46,481 bases of DNA, from NCBI GenBank assembly GCA_024226935.1, contig JAAELK010000552.1:1-46481 (forward strand). Reading direction: 5' to 3'. A model generated the notes under the pieces. That model was not told where the DNA came from. It ran no database searches and saw nothing but the letters and a program-made list of their open reading frames with translations. A program made the position numbers and the translations under genes. This stretch comes from Desulfobacteraceae bacterium. Its GTDB lineage: Bacteria > Desulfobacterota > Desulfobacteria > Desulfobacterales > Desulfobacteraceae. Within the stretch, counting starts at the first letter, position 1. Every line of letters starts with the position of its first letter. This document shows, one piece after another, positions 1-8,586 of this stretch.

Positions 1-83
1 AGTATTGATTCTCAAGGGTTGTAGCGGTAATTGTTGGTAAAAAGAAACATTCATACTTCTTTTAATATCAAATCATTTTACTC

Positions 84-425
84 GTGTCCCGAACTATTTT
101 TAAAAATTTGATAAAAACTTTACTAACCCGAATATTTACTGAACAGCAGGGGATTAAACCCTTGGGGCATGGTATTGGAATCCATTCCGGAGCCGTGCTT
201 GCCGGCAATATCGGCAGTCAGGAGAGAATGTCCTATGCTTTAGTTGGTGATACTGTAAATACGGCTTCCCGCATAGAAGGACTGACAAAAATATACAAAA
301 CTGACATTATTTTAAGCCAGACCACCTATAATCTTTTAACCGGGTCCTATATTACAAAACAGCTTGAGCCGGTTAAGGTAAAGGGTAAGGATGAAGATTT
401 GATCGTTTATAAGCTCCTGTCCTGA
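84..425 (+). pseudogene. C-terminal fragment of a class III adenylate/guanylate cyclase
   Basis: The fragment encodes the second half of a class III cyclase catalytic domain: GIGIHSGAVLAGNIGS, then VGDTVNTASRIEGL and the C-terminal KVKGKDEDLIVYKLL strand. The first half, with the two metal-binding Asp residues, is absent. The only possible start is a GTG at 84, and the frame is closed by a TAA at 63-65. Residues before FTEQQGI do not match the family well. It therefore looks like a decayed or rearranged remnant and should not be catalytically active. It ends 18 bp before the convergent transporter gene. The N-terminal half may lie left of the window in another frame. Confidence 0.7.
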
Positions 426-442
426 TGTCCCCTCCCCTGATT

Positions 443-3400
443 TTATTGGATTTGTCTTGGGATTTTGCCGTGGAGATCCCGGATATATTGGCTCAATACC
501 GCGCATATCTTGAGGGCAATTCTTGGAAATTCCATGGCGGTTTCTTTGAATTCCTGCTTGTGGAGGATAAGAAACTGGGAGGGCTCAATGGTCCGGATGG
601 TAGCAGATCTGGGGGCATTATCTATCAATGCCATTTCTCCAAAAGCCCCGCCGGACTCAATATGGTCCAGCATTATTTCCTTGTCGTTTTCTTGTTCCAT
701 GATTACTTCCACCCGGCCTTTGATGATGAGAAATACGGTTTCTCCTATATTATTCTGTTTAATGACCGTTCTTCCTTCCGGATAATCCAGTTCTTTTGTC
801 ACTGCGGCAATGGCGGCAAGTTCGGCAGCGCTTAATCCGGAAAAAATTTCAATTTCCTTTAAAAGAAGTATTTTTTTTCCCAGGGGTATTTCGGTGGAAT
901 GAATTCTTTGGGGATTTTTTGAAGATTCCTCAGGCTTATTGAGAATCATTTGAACTTCCTTTAAAATATGTTTATTGATTGAATTTTCCAACTCCTTTAA
1001 CATCTTGTTTGCTTCATAGATGACGGGGTTTTCATGGACCAAACTAAGCCCCATGATGACGTCTACCCAGTCTTCAGATTCTAAAAGGTTTGAAAGAGTT
1101 TTTTTCCCCTCTGGATCAAGTTGGACTATTTTTATCACTTTTTTTCCATCGGCCAGGGCTATTTGCGGAGTCGGGCTTTCAAGCAGGGGAAGCATTGCAT
1201 TAAAGGTTTTACGATCCAGAATATCGCTTAGTAATTCAATGGCATTGGCCCTTTGCCGGGTATCCTGGGAAAAAATTCCCCGCCAGGCGGTTTTCATTCT
1301 GCCTGTCTGGTCACGGATGGCAAGGACTCGAATGATATTTTCCAGCACTAAATCTTTTTTTTGGGATAGATGTTCAATGGCAAGATCCCGCATGTCACCC
1401 CGGGGAAGATGACTTAAATTTTCTTCCATGGCAAGATAGGTATAGCTTTTTTTCAGGTTTTCCTTGGTAAACATCAAAATTTCAAATTCTTTTATGTCCA
1501 GGGTTTCCAGGAGTTTAAACAATCCCCTGCGAATTCTTCCGCTGGGCATTCCCAGGGATTCAATCAAAACTCTATTATTTTGATAATTGGCTGTTCGTAT
1601 CTTTTCCATGGCAAATTCGTGGATGGAGTCGTTGTTGTCTCCCAGGAGAAGAATGGCTTTTTTCAGGAAGAAATCATCATTGATTTCCAGAGCATCCAGG
1701 GCTGCTATTCTGATATCCTGGTGGCCATAGGAAAGATAGGCGAAAATAATTGTATTCAATTGTTTGGCCTTTAATCGGGACAGGGCTCTGATAATATCGG
1801 GAATGATGGGATCAATATTTTTTTCCGATAATATGGTAAGCAGAGTAGTAATATATTGTCTGTCATTGCTTAACCCTGCGCCGATGATTCCCGATTGCCG
1901 GTGATCCATCTGTTTGGCTTTAAGCCAGGTTTCAATCAAGGAACGGTATCGTTGAGGGTTTCTTGAATAGAGGCAGGCTGCTGCAAATCCTCTGACAACC
2001 GGGTGATTATTTTCAATAAATGGTGTTAAATCCACTCCCCTTATGGCAGTTAAATCATTTTGGCGGACAAGCTTTAATATGGCAATGGTGACTTCCGGTT
2101 TTTCAGGATCTAAAAAGTGTATCAATTTTTTGGCTGCATCGGTACGGGATGGGGGAGAAATCATTTTGATCAGGCTCAGTTGAGTTTGCTGGTCCTGCTT
2201 TTCAAGATTATTGAGGATATGGGTATCCAATTGTCTTGCAGAAAAATTTTTTAATAATTTAGCATACCAGATCGCATCTTTTCCTTTGGCAGATAAAAAA
2301 GAGGTTTCCAGATCCGATAAAATTTTATCCTGGTTGAATATGCTTTTCAGCTCATCCTGGTCAAGGCTTTTTATGTCCAAAAGATTCTTTGAAATAAGAC
2401 CCTTGAGGATGGTGGAATATTTAAATTTCAAGATGATGGGTCCTGCCATCCAGGCCAGAACAAAGGGCAGGGCTACAAGGGTCAAATACCTGGGCGGGAA
2501 AAAAGAAGTTGAGATCAAAATCAGGGTGGAACCTGTGAATAGAGCCAGTCTTGCCACTGTTCCCCTTAAAAAAGGACGGATCATGTTCCGATAGGACTCG
2601 GGGAAGAGTCCGATTAAAATGGAGTTTGACGGTACATTGATGGTGGTTCTGATGATAGTGGTGGACATTCTTGCATATATGGCCGAGAATATATCAAAAC
2701 GGAAGAAAAATGCAAGAAATGCGATCATATAGTTAATGGGGTGGAACATGAGGGCCACCGGCAGTCCCCATCGCCCGTAGATCCTGCCCACAAAGAGCAG
2801 AATAATGAGGCTGACTGTATTCAGTATTCCCCTGAAATAACCAAGAAATTGAATCATGGCAGCTTCCGAGGCAAATTGGTTGTTGATGGCATAATTAAAC
2901 TGATAATTTATGATGGGAATGACCACATTGGGCATAAAGGTCAGGATCAAGACTATTTTAATGAGCATGGAATCTTTTATCAGAGGGAGTACATTTTTAA
3001 ATTCCTGGATCATGGATGATCTTTTCTCTTTGGGTAAATCTTGTTTTCCGGTAAAGATCGGGGTGGAATAATTCCGGCCCATGGCCTGGACAATGCAAGC
3101 TCCCATCAGTGTGGTGGCAAGATATAGATAGAGCATGTTATCCAGGTTAAAGGTTTTGGCAAAGTAAGGGGTGGTAAAACCGCCGATAATAAGACCTATC
3201 ACCCCACCGGCAGTCAGGAGGGGAAATAGGCGTTTGGATTGGCGCATATTGAAAAGATCATTGCATAAATTCCAGAACAATAGGGCCTGGAGCAGTTCAA
3301 ATTGGCTTTTGAGCATGAAAAGCAATGGATACAAAAGATCTGATCCAAAGGGGATAAGCAGCCGGATAATAGTTACGCTGATGCCTGAAATAATAAATAT

Positions 3401-3658
3401 CCAGGATAGCAATCTGGCACCGGATATCTTACCTATGAAGGTTGTTAAAAATCCCGTGATAAAAAAAGTAATTACGGCATTGAGCATATTGACAATGGGC
3501 AGGTATTCAACTCCATATCGTTTTAAAAAAGTAGTCTCTGCATAGTTATTCAATATCATTCCTGAACTGCGAATAATAAACAGTAGTGCTGTTGTCCACA
3601 GCAGGAGGCTGACTTCTTCTTTATATATTTTTAACAGGCTTAAGATTTTTGTACGCAT
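443..3658 (-). CDS. MFS-type transporter fused to HEAT repeats and a cyclic nucleotide-binding domain
   Basis: This 1071-residue protein has three parts. Residues 1 to about 420 are strongly hydrophobic with about 12 membrane segments, like MFS or ATP/ADP-translocase-type carriers. Residues about 430-900 are helical, HEAT-like repeats. Residues about 935-1060 form a cNMP-binding domain with a recognisable phosphate-binding cassette (GGAFGEMALIDNAPRSATI). The PRSAT arginine and GE pair needed for cyclic nucleotide binding are present. The ATG overlaps the TAA of the upstream SUMF1-like gene (TAATG), so translation is probably coupled. A nearby cyclase in the same run suggests cAMP or cGMP gates or regulates the carrier; this is inference. 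The transported substrate is unknown. Confidence 0.85.
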   Translation of the reverse strand: MRTKILSLLKIYKEEVSLLLWTTALLFIIRSSGMILNNYAETTFLKRYGVEYLPIVNMLNAVITFFITGFLTTFIGKISGARLLSWIFIISGISVTIIRLLIPFGSDLLYPLLFMLKSQFELLQALLFWNLCNDLFNMRQSKRLFPLLTAGGVIGLIIGGFTTPYFAKTFNLDNMLYLYLATTLMGACIVQAMGRNYSTPIFTGKQDLPKEKRSSMIQEFKNVLPLIKDSMLIKIVLILTFMPNVVIPIINYQFNYAINNQFASEAAMIQFLGYFRGILNTVSLIILLFVGRIYGRWGLPVALMFHPINYMIAFLAFFFRFDIFSAIYARMSTTIIRTTINVPSNSILIGLFPESYRNMIRPFLRGTVARLALFTGSTLILISTSFFPPRYLTLVALPFVLAWMAGPIILKFKYSTILKGLISKNLLDIKSLDQDELKSIFNQDKILSDLETSFLSAKGKDAIWYAKLLKNFSARQLDTHILNNLEKQDQQTQLSLIKMISPPSRTDAAKKLIHFLDPEKPEVTIAILKLVRQNDLTAIRGVDLTPFIENNHPVVRGFAAACLYSRNPQRYRSLIETWLKAKQMDHRQSGIIGAGLSNDRQYITTLLTILSEKNIDPIIPDIIRALSRLKAKQLNTIIFAYLSYGHQDIRIAALDALEINDDFFLKKAILLLGDNNDSIHEFAMEKIRTANYQNNRVLIESLGMPSGRIRRGLFKLLETLDIKEFEILMFTKENLKKSYTYLAMEENLSHLPRGDMRDLAIEHLSQKKDLVLENIIRVLAIRDQTGRMKTAWRGIFSQDTRQRANAIELLSDILDRKTFNAMLPLLESPTPQIALADGKKVIKIVQLDPEGKKTLSNLLESEDWVDVIMGLSLVHENPVIYEANKMLKELENSINKHILKEVQMILNKPEESSKNPQRIHSTEIPLGKKILLLKEIEIFSGLSAAELAAIAAVTKELDYPEGRTVIKQNNIGETVFLIIKGRVEVIMEQENDKEIMLDHIESGGAFGEMALIDNAPRSATIRTIEPSQFLILHKQEFKETAMEFPRIALKICAVLSQYIRDLHGKIPRQIQ

Positions 3659-4506
3659 TAATCTGTCTCACGGACGAGTCTGAATCCGGTTGTATGAAAC
3701 TTTGCTCCCGGGTGGGCATAGGTCCGGTTGGCGCTTCGAAGGTATTGTCCGCCTCGAAACCAGCTGCCCCCCCGCCTGACCCTGGATTCAGAATCCAGAG
3801 GGTTATAGGTTTCATCATAGGGATGGGATGGATGGGGGGTATATTTGTCGGCACACCATTCCCAGAGATTGCCGGACATATCATAAAGACCCCAGGGATT
3901 GGGGGCAAATGATTTGACCGGTGCCGGCCTGTCGACGGTAATGTTCAAGGACGTGAAAAAAATGGTGCATTCGCCATTTTTCCTCGCACAATTGCCATAC
4001 ATGGCCCTGGAACAGTCAATGGTATCTCCCCAATAGTATGCGGTTGTTGTTCCCGCCCTGCAAGCATATTCCCATTCCATTTCCGTGGGGAGGCGGTAGA
4101 CCCCCATTTTCTTTTGATTCAGTTTGTGGATAAATTTTAGACAATCATAATAGGAGACCAGGGTGACTGGCATATTCTCGGGTCCTTTCCGTCTAAAGAA
4201 CCATTTTTTCCCCATGATTGCCCACCATTGTTTCAGGGTTACTTCCGTGGTTTGCATATAATAGGGGGTTTTAATTTTTACCAACCTCTGATGTTCATCG
4301 GAATCGCGAAATGGTTCTGTTTTCGGGCTGCCCATCATAAAAGCTCCCGGTTCAACAAGAATAAAGGATATCCCAATGGGGTTGGTGATTTTTTTTTCCA
4401 GGGCTACGCCCGGCTGGGGGAAAAACATAAAAATGCTGAAAAATGCCAAAATTATCCATAAAATTTTACCTTGATACTTTAAATTAAAAAAAGATGAAAG
4501 ATGCAT
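3658..4506 (-). CDS. Exported SUMF1/formylglycine-generating-enzyme-like protein
   Basis: A 282-residue protein with an N-terminal hydrophobic export signal (about residues 12-36, ending near GVALE). A SUMF1-type fold follows: VEPGAFMMGS, TTEVTLKQWW, YRLPTEMEWEYACRAGT, DMSGNLWEWCADKY and RRGGSWFRGGQYLRSANR. In true formylglycine-generating oxidases the segment after RGGS carries the catalytic cysteines; here it has none. It is therefore more likely a binding or structural member of the family than a sulfatase activator. It sits between the cyclase and the cNMP-binding transporter and its stop codon overlaps the transporter start, so a periplasmic role linked to the transporter is possible. 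No sulfatase gene is visible nearby. Confidence 0.85.
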   Translation of the reverse strand: MHLSSFFNLKYQGKILWIILAFFSIFMFFPQPGVALEKKITNPIGISFILVEPGAFMMGSPKTEPFRDSDEHQRLVKIKTPYYMQTTEVTLKQWWAIMGKKWFFRRKGPENMPVTLVSYYDCLKFIHKLNQKKMGVYRLPTEMEWEYACRAGTTTAYYWGDTIDCSRAMYGNCARKNGECTIFFTSLNITVDRPAPVKSFAPNPWGLYDMSGNLWEWCADKYTPHPSHPYDETYNPLDSESRVRRGGSWFRGGQYLRSANRTYAHPGAKFHTTGFRLVRETD

Positions 4507-4626
4507 GATGATTTAAAATCCTTAAGATTGATCCTAGGTAAAGATTTATTGAAGCAAAAACATATAAAACATCCAATTACAATTTATCTTTCTTGTCAAG
4601 GAGAAAAGGGCAGACAAGCTCTCTTC

Positions 4627-6078
4627 CTAGGCAGATGCTTCTTCTATCCATTTTTTAATAATTTTTTGATCCTTTGCATCTATGGCGGTAATACTAAACC
4701 TTGTATACTCCTTGTCTTCTTCCATTCCAGTTGATGTAGCTTTAGCATAGATATCATCAAAACAATGGGCATCAATGCAGAAGTCAAATTTTAGTTTAAT
4801 GTCTGTAAACAGGGCAATGGGTATACTGGTTATAGCATAAATATTGCCCTCATCTATTGTGATTGTTTCTCCCAGAAAAGGGAGGGGGTTTACTTTTTTG
4901 TCCTGGATGGTCCAGCATTGAAAGCCAAGCTTTATGGCAAGTCGGGTATGGGGTTGGCTGGTAGCCGTCAGACAAATTTTATAATCGGCTGTTTTTATTG
5001 CTGTAACTGAATAAAAAACCAATGGTTTTTTCATGCCTTTCATCATAATGTGCTGGGCCGGCATGACTACTATTTGGGATTTGCTCTTGATCTGATTATA
5101 GGTGGATTCTCCCATGAGGATCTGGCCACCGATGCTATTGGATTCTATCCTTGATGCTCTATTTACCGCATCTCCTACTATTCCGTATTTCATTCTGACT
5201 TCCGAACCTATATTGCCTACAATGACATTACCGGTATTAATGCCGATACCCATTTCAAGGCAAGGGTATCCGGATTTAAGAATCTCTTTGTTTAATACCT
5301 CCAGGCAGTTTTGCATTTCAATGGCACAGGCAATTGCCCTTTCCGGATCATTTCCATGGCTTTTGGGGGCGCCAAATACCGCAAGGATAGCATCTCCTAT
5401 GATTTCATCAATTATCCCGTCGTATTTAAGAATTATTTTAGACATTTTTTCAAGGTAACTATTGAGCAATTGTACCATATCTTCCGGATCCCGGGTCTCC
5501 GAAAGGCCGGTAAATCCCCTCAGGTCTGATATCAGTACCGTTACTTGTTTTCGGGTTCCTCCGAGTTTGTGGCCACCGGGGGATGAAAGGATCTCTTCCA
5601 CCACTTTTTTGGAAAGATAACGTCCAAATGTTTCTTTTATAAAGTTGACTAGATGCAGTCGTTCTTCGGAAACTCTTATGATCTGTTGGAGCATGGCAGC
5701 CCTTGAGGTAATAATAGTTTTGATTTCATCCGGGGAATCAGGGGGCAGTTCTATCTTTTCGATTTTTGAGTAATCTTTCTGGATCTGTTTGTTGGCAGCG
5801 GCAAGGGATTCAAGGGGGATAATAATTTTGTCTGTGAGAAATTTTTTCAGGGAGATCATCATAAAAATAATTATAATTCCCACAAGAATGATAATTCGGA
5901 TGGCATACCAGAACAACTCATGGAAATCTGCATTTTCGGTGAACCACTTGTAAAAAAGGGAATAAATAAGCAAAACCGCTTCAATAAAAAGAATACGCCA
6001 GAAGACCCCCTTTAAAAGGATTTTTCTGACCCCATTTTTTTTATTTTTTCTTAACACCGGTTTAAATTTTATCCTCAT
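4627..6078 (-). CDS. Membrane-anchored class III adenylate/guanylate cyclase
   Basis: A 483-residue protein. It has two membrane segments (about 26-46 and 57-78), a HAMP-like linker and coiled region (about 79-150), then a class III cyclase domain (about 175-360). Metal-ligand aspartates are visible in VLISDLRGFTG (D185) and IIGDAILAVFGAP (D229). The loop IGSEVRMKYGIVGDAVNRAS follows. The base-selecting position that is Lys in many adenylate cyclases is Glu (E225), so ATP or GTP preference cannot be told. About 120 further residues form a C-terminal domain I do not recognise, possibly PilZ-like. It lies 52 bp downstream of the GAF gene and 120 bp upstream of the SUMF1-like gene, probably in one operon. 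Confidence 0.9.
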   Translation of the reverse strand: MRIKFKPVLRKNKKNGVRKILLKGVFWRILFIEAVLLIYSLFYKWFTENADFHELFWYAIRIIILVGIIIIFMMISLKKFLTDKIIIPLESLAAANKQIQKDYSKIEKIELPPDSPDEIKTIITSRAAMLQQIIRVSEERLHLVNFIKETFGRYLSKKVVEEILSSPGGHKLGGTRKQVTVLISDLRGFTGLSETRDPEDMVQLLNSYLEKMSKIILKYDGIIDEIIGDAILAVFGAPKSHGNDPERAIACAIEMQNCLEVLNKEILKSGYPCLEMGIGINTGNVIVGNIGSEVRMKYGIVGDAVNRASRIESNSIGGQILMGESTYNQIKSKSQIVVMPAQHIMMKGMKKPLVFYSVTAIKTADYKICLTATSQPHTRLAIKLGFQCWTIQDKKVNPLPFLGETITIDEGNIYAITSIPIALFTDIKLKFDFCIDAHCFDDIYAKATSTGMEEDKEYTRFSITAIDAKDQKIIKKWIEEASA

Positions 6079-6130
6079 CTTTTACCAGATTAGATAAATA
6101 CCAGGCTCAAGCCATATAGATTTGTTATTC

Positions 6131-8497
6131 TTATTTTGTTTTCATTTTAATGATATCATGGTTGTCCATTGATTTAAGATTTACTCCCACCCTGAGAGCT
6201 TTTAGTCCTCGAACATCCGGCAGGTCATCTAAGTCCATGATTTCAAGATCATTTTCAAGTTTGCCGATGCTCATGAGAAAATCTATATGCTGCCTGATTT
6301 CTTTGCCTTCTAAAGGATTGGAATAAACTACTGCTATCCTGCCGGGCTGGGTGAGTCTTTTGCCTGACCCCTTTATCAAGGCCTTGTCCAGCCTGGATTT
6401 TATGATTTCATGACGCACATCATAGGCACCATCCACATCAAATCGTTTTTCATCAAACCGGAATCGAATGGATAGCGGAGTGTGATTGATTAAAACCAGG
6501 TGGCAGGTGTCTAGGGGAACTTTTAGTTCCGGTTTTATTTTTTGAGTATGCTGGGCAAGGCCACAGGCAAGCATTAGTTGCCAAAGAGTCATGTCCTGGA
6601 TATGAAAACCTGCAAGTCTCTTCTTTTCAGCCATGGAAGCCCCGATATACATCATGTAATCCACACCGTCGGTCTGACGTTTTTCAAAATAATGGGGAAA
6701 ATCTTTTTGTATCAGGCTGTCTTCTTGTTCTAAATATCTGGAAAGGGTTTGGTTAAGTTGTGATACGCTCTCTTCATAATCTTTTCTTTTGTTGTAAATC
6801 ATGCCGGTGGAAGGATCCAGACAAGTGGTGTAATGGTTTATTTGTCGAGCGATATCCGGTCCAAGTCCCATAAGATCTTCAAAGGTGGGGGCGATCTCTT
6901 TATTTAGGAGGGAAAATACAGAATTTTCATCGTTGGAGGTAACTCCGGCAGCAATCTCTTGGATTTTGGCGTAAATTCTGTATTTATATTCTTGTAAAAT
7001 AGGCCAGGGTCTCAGCTTTGAAGCTGTTTCCATGACATCAAGGGCAAGCTTTAGCTGGTCTGTCAAGTCCTGTTGGATTCCCTTGTTCCGGGCCAGGGAG
7101 GAACCCCGGATATCGGATTGTCCGAAAAAGGGCACCACATTCTTGAAAATGATGGGTTCCATTTCAGAGGCGGTACTACCGTGGTGGAGACGTTCCATGT
7201 GACTGATGGCCGCCTTTTCAAAGCGCCATTCCACAGATGGGTGAACTGCGGTACATTTTTCCTTGATAATGGATTGAACCTGTTTGTTTAATTCATCCAT
7301 TCCCCTTTTCAAGGCTACTGAAAAAATGGGGGTAACCTGTTCCAACAGCATGGCATCAAGGGGGCCAAGATCATTGGGAGACTTGGTAAATATTTCTAAA
7401 ATGCCAATGATTTTTCCCTGGTAGGACAAGGGAGAAAGCAGCATTGAGCGGATGCCTGTAGCCACTGCCTGTTCTTCGGCCGGGATCAGGTTGGGTTTTT
7501 GGGAAAGATCTGCTACCCGTAAAATTGCGTTGTTTTCAACTGCCTGCATCCAGATCGATCCTTGTATCTCTTCCAGGTTGATATGATGGGAGTTGGAAAA
7601 AAGACAGCTGACATTGGAGCAGCAGTCATTTTTGATGATCATAACCTGATCTCCTTGTAAGGCACCGAGTCCTACAGCCATTTCGGGCCGTTGAAATAAT
7701 GTCTGGAGTCTGGATTCCAGGTGTCTGATCCCTTCGGCAGAAAAGATGGCTCGCTGGTCTATTAAATCTCGTTCAAGGGCGGAAATCACTTCGGATTGAG
7801 TTACATCCATGGCGCGTACAATGGTGAACCCTGTAAATTCGAATTGGCTTAGATTAATATACTTGGCCAGGACATGGATATCTGTAAGATTATTTGTGAT
7901 ATCATTCCTGTCCTTTTCAGATAATTTTTTCGGGGTATCCAGGGGAGTTATTTTGACAAACTGGAAGTCCGCTGTTACTCCGAAATAACTGGCCATTCCG
8001 GTTTTTTCATCGGGTATAATTTTAATGTCTACGCTTTCAAGTCTCTGGTAGCTGAACCCGTATATTCGCTCCAAAATAAGAAAATAGATTCTCAACAGAT
8101 TTTTTGAGCTTTCGGTTTCAATTTTTTTTCTTATGGTGGCTCTCAGAGATTTGTTATTATCGAGGAAAAGCCGCTGGAATTCAGGGGTTACAAAAAAAGG
8201 CTCAAAGGTGTAGGGAGTTAGAGCTCCCATAATTTCTTTATTAAAGGAGGCTGCTGGAAATACAGGAGTCATTAATGGCCTGATGATGTCATGGTATTTA
8301 TTTAAGAGGCTGATATCCTTTATGGAACCCTGGATTTCGGGAATATGGCTTATCTTTTGTGTTATCTCTTTGAACATGGATTTCATATGGGAGCATTGGG
8401 GTACAAGATTTTTTTCCCAGAAAGCAAGCAATGGATCAAGGCTGATAAATGATTTGACCGCTGTGTTGAGCGGTTGGGCTGTGACATTATTTTTCAT
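6131..8497 (-). CDS. Large GAF domain signalling protein
   Basis: A 788-residue soluble protein. A GAF domain spans about residues 245-400: VISALERDLIDQRAIF helix, GALQGDQVMIIK, then AVATGIRSMLLSPLSYQGK and IIGILEIFTKSPN. Residues 1-240 and 420-788 are conserved-looking but belong to no family I can name. No kinase, cyclase, GGDEF or HTH domain is seen, so its output is unknown. AAGGAG lies just upstream of the ATG, and a good sigma70-like promoter lies 28-56 bp before it. It is the first gene of the run leading to the cyclase and the cNMP-binding transporter and may control the cyclase; that is inferred from position only. Confidence 0.8.
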   Translation of the reverse strand: MKNNVTAQPLNTAVKSFISLDPLLAFWEKNLVPQCSHMKSMFKEITQKISHIPEIQGSIKDISLLNKYHDIIRPLMTPVFPAASFNKEIMGALTPYTFEPFFVTPEFQRLFLDNNKSLRATIRKKIETESSKNLLRIYFLILERIYGFSYQRLESVDIKIIPDEKTGMASYFGVTADFQFVKITPLDTPKKLSEKDRNDITNNLTDIHVLAKYINLSQFEFTGFTIVRAMDVTQSEVISALERDLIDQRAIFSAEGIRHLESRLQTLFQRPEMAVGLGALQGDQVMIIKNDCCSNVSCLFSNSHHINLEEIQGSIWMQAVENNAILRVADLSQKPNLIPAEEQAVATGIRSMLLSPLSYQGKIIGILEIFTKSPNDLGPLDAMLLEQVTPIFSVALKRGMDELNKQVQSIIKEKCTAVHPSVEWRFEKAAISHMERLHHGSTASEMEPIIFKNVVPFFGQSDIRGSSLARNKGIQQDLTDQLKLALDVMETASKLRPWPILQEYKYRIYAKIQEIAAGVTSNDENSVFSLLNKEIAPTFEDLMGLGPDIARQINHYTTCLDPSTGMIYNKRKDYEESVSQLNQTLSRYLEQEDSLIQKDFPHYFEKRQTDGVDYMMYIGASMAEKKRLAGFHIQDMTLWQLMLACGLAQHTQKIKPELKVPLDTCHLVLINHTPLSIRFRFDEKRFDVDGAYDVRHEIIKSRLDKALIKGSGKRLTQPGRIAVVYSNPLEGKEIRQHIDFLMSIGKLENDLEIMDLDDLPDVRGLKALRVGVNLKSMDNHDIIKMKTK

Positions 8498-8524
8498 GGT
8501 ACTTCTCCTTGGATGTATTAAAAT

Positions 8525-8553
8525 ACAATAACCATATTGAAAAATAATGTCAA
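8525..8553 (-). promoter_or_regulatory. Sigma70-like promoter of the GAF-cyclase-transporter run
   Basis: On the minus strand a perfect -35 TTGACA (8553-8548) is followed by a 17-bp spacer and a -10 TATTGT (8530-8525). Transcription would start near 8518, about 20 bases before the GAF-gene ATG with its AAGGAG. No start has been mapped. Confidence 0.6.
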
Positions 8554-8586
8554 CGCAGCCCAGGGTCCGCTTCAGTCAGGGTAATT

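Noticed and set aside
425-835. Plus-strand open frame of 136 codons
   Set aside because: It lies wholly opposite the cNMP-binding domain of the well-supported transporter gene and has no family resemblance.
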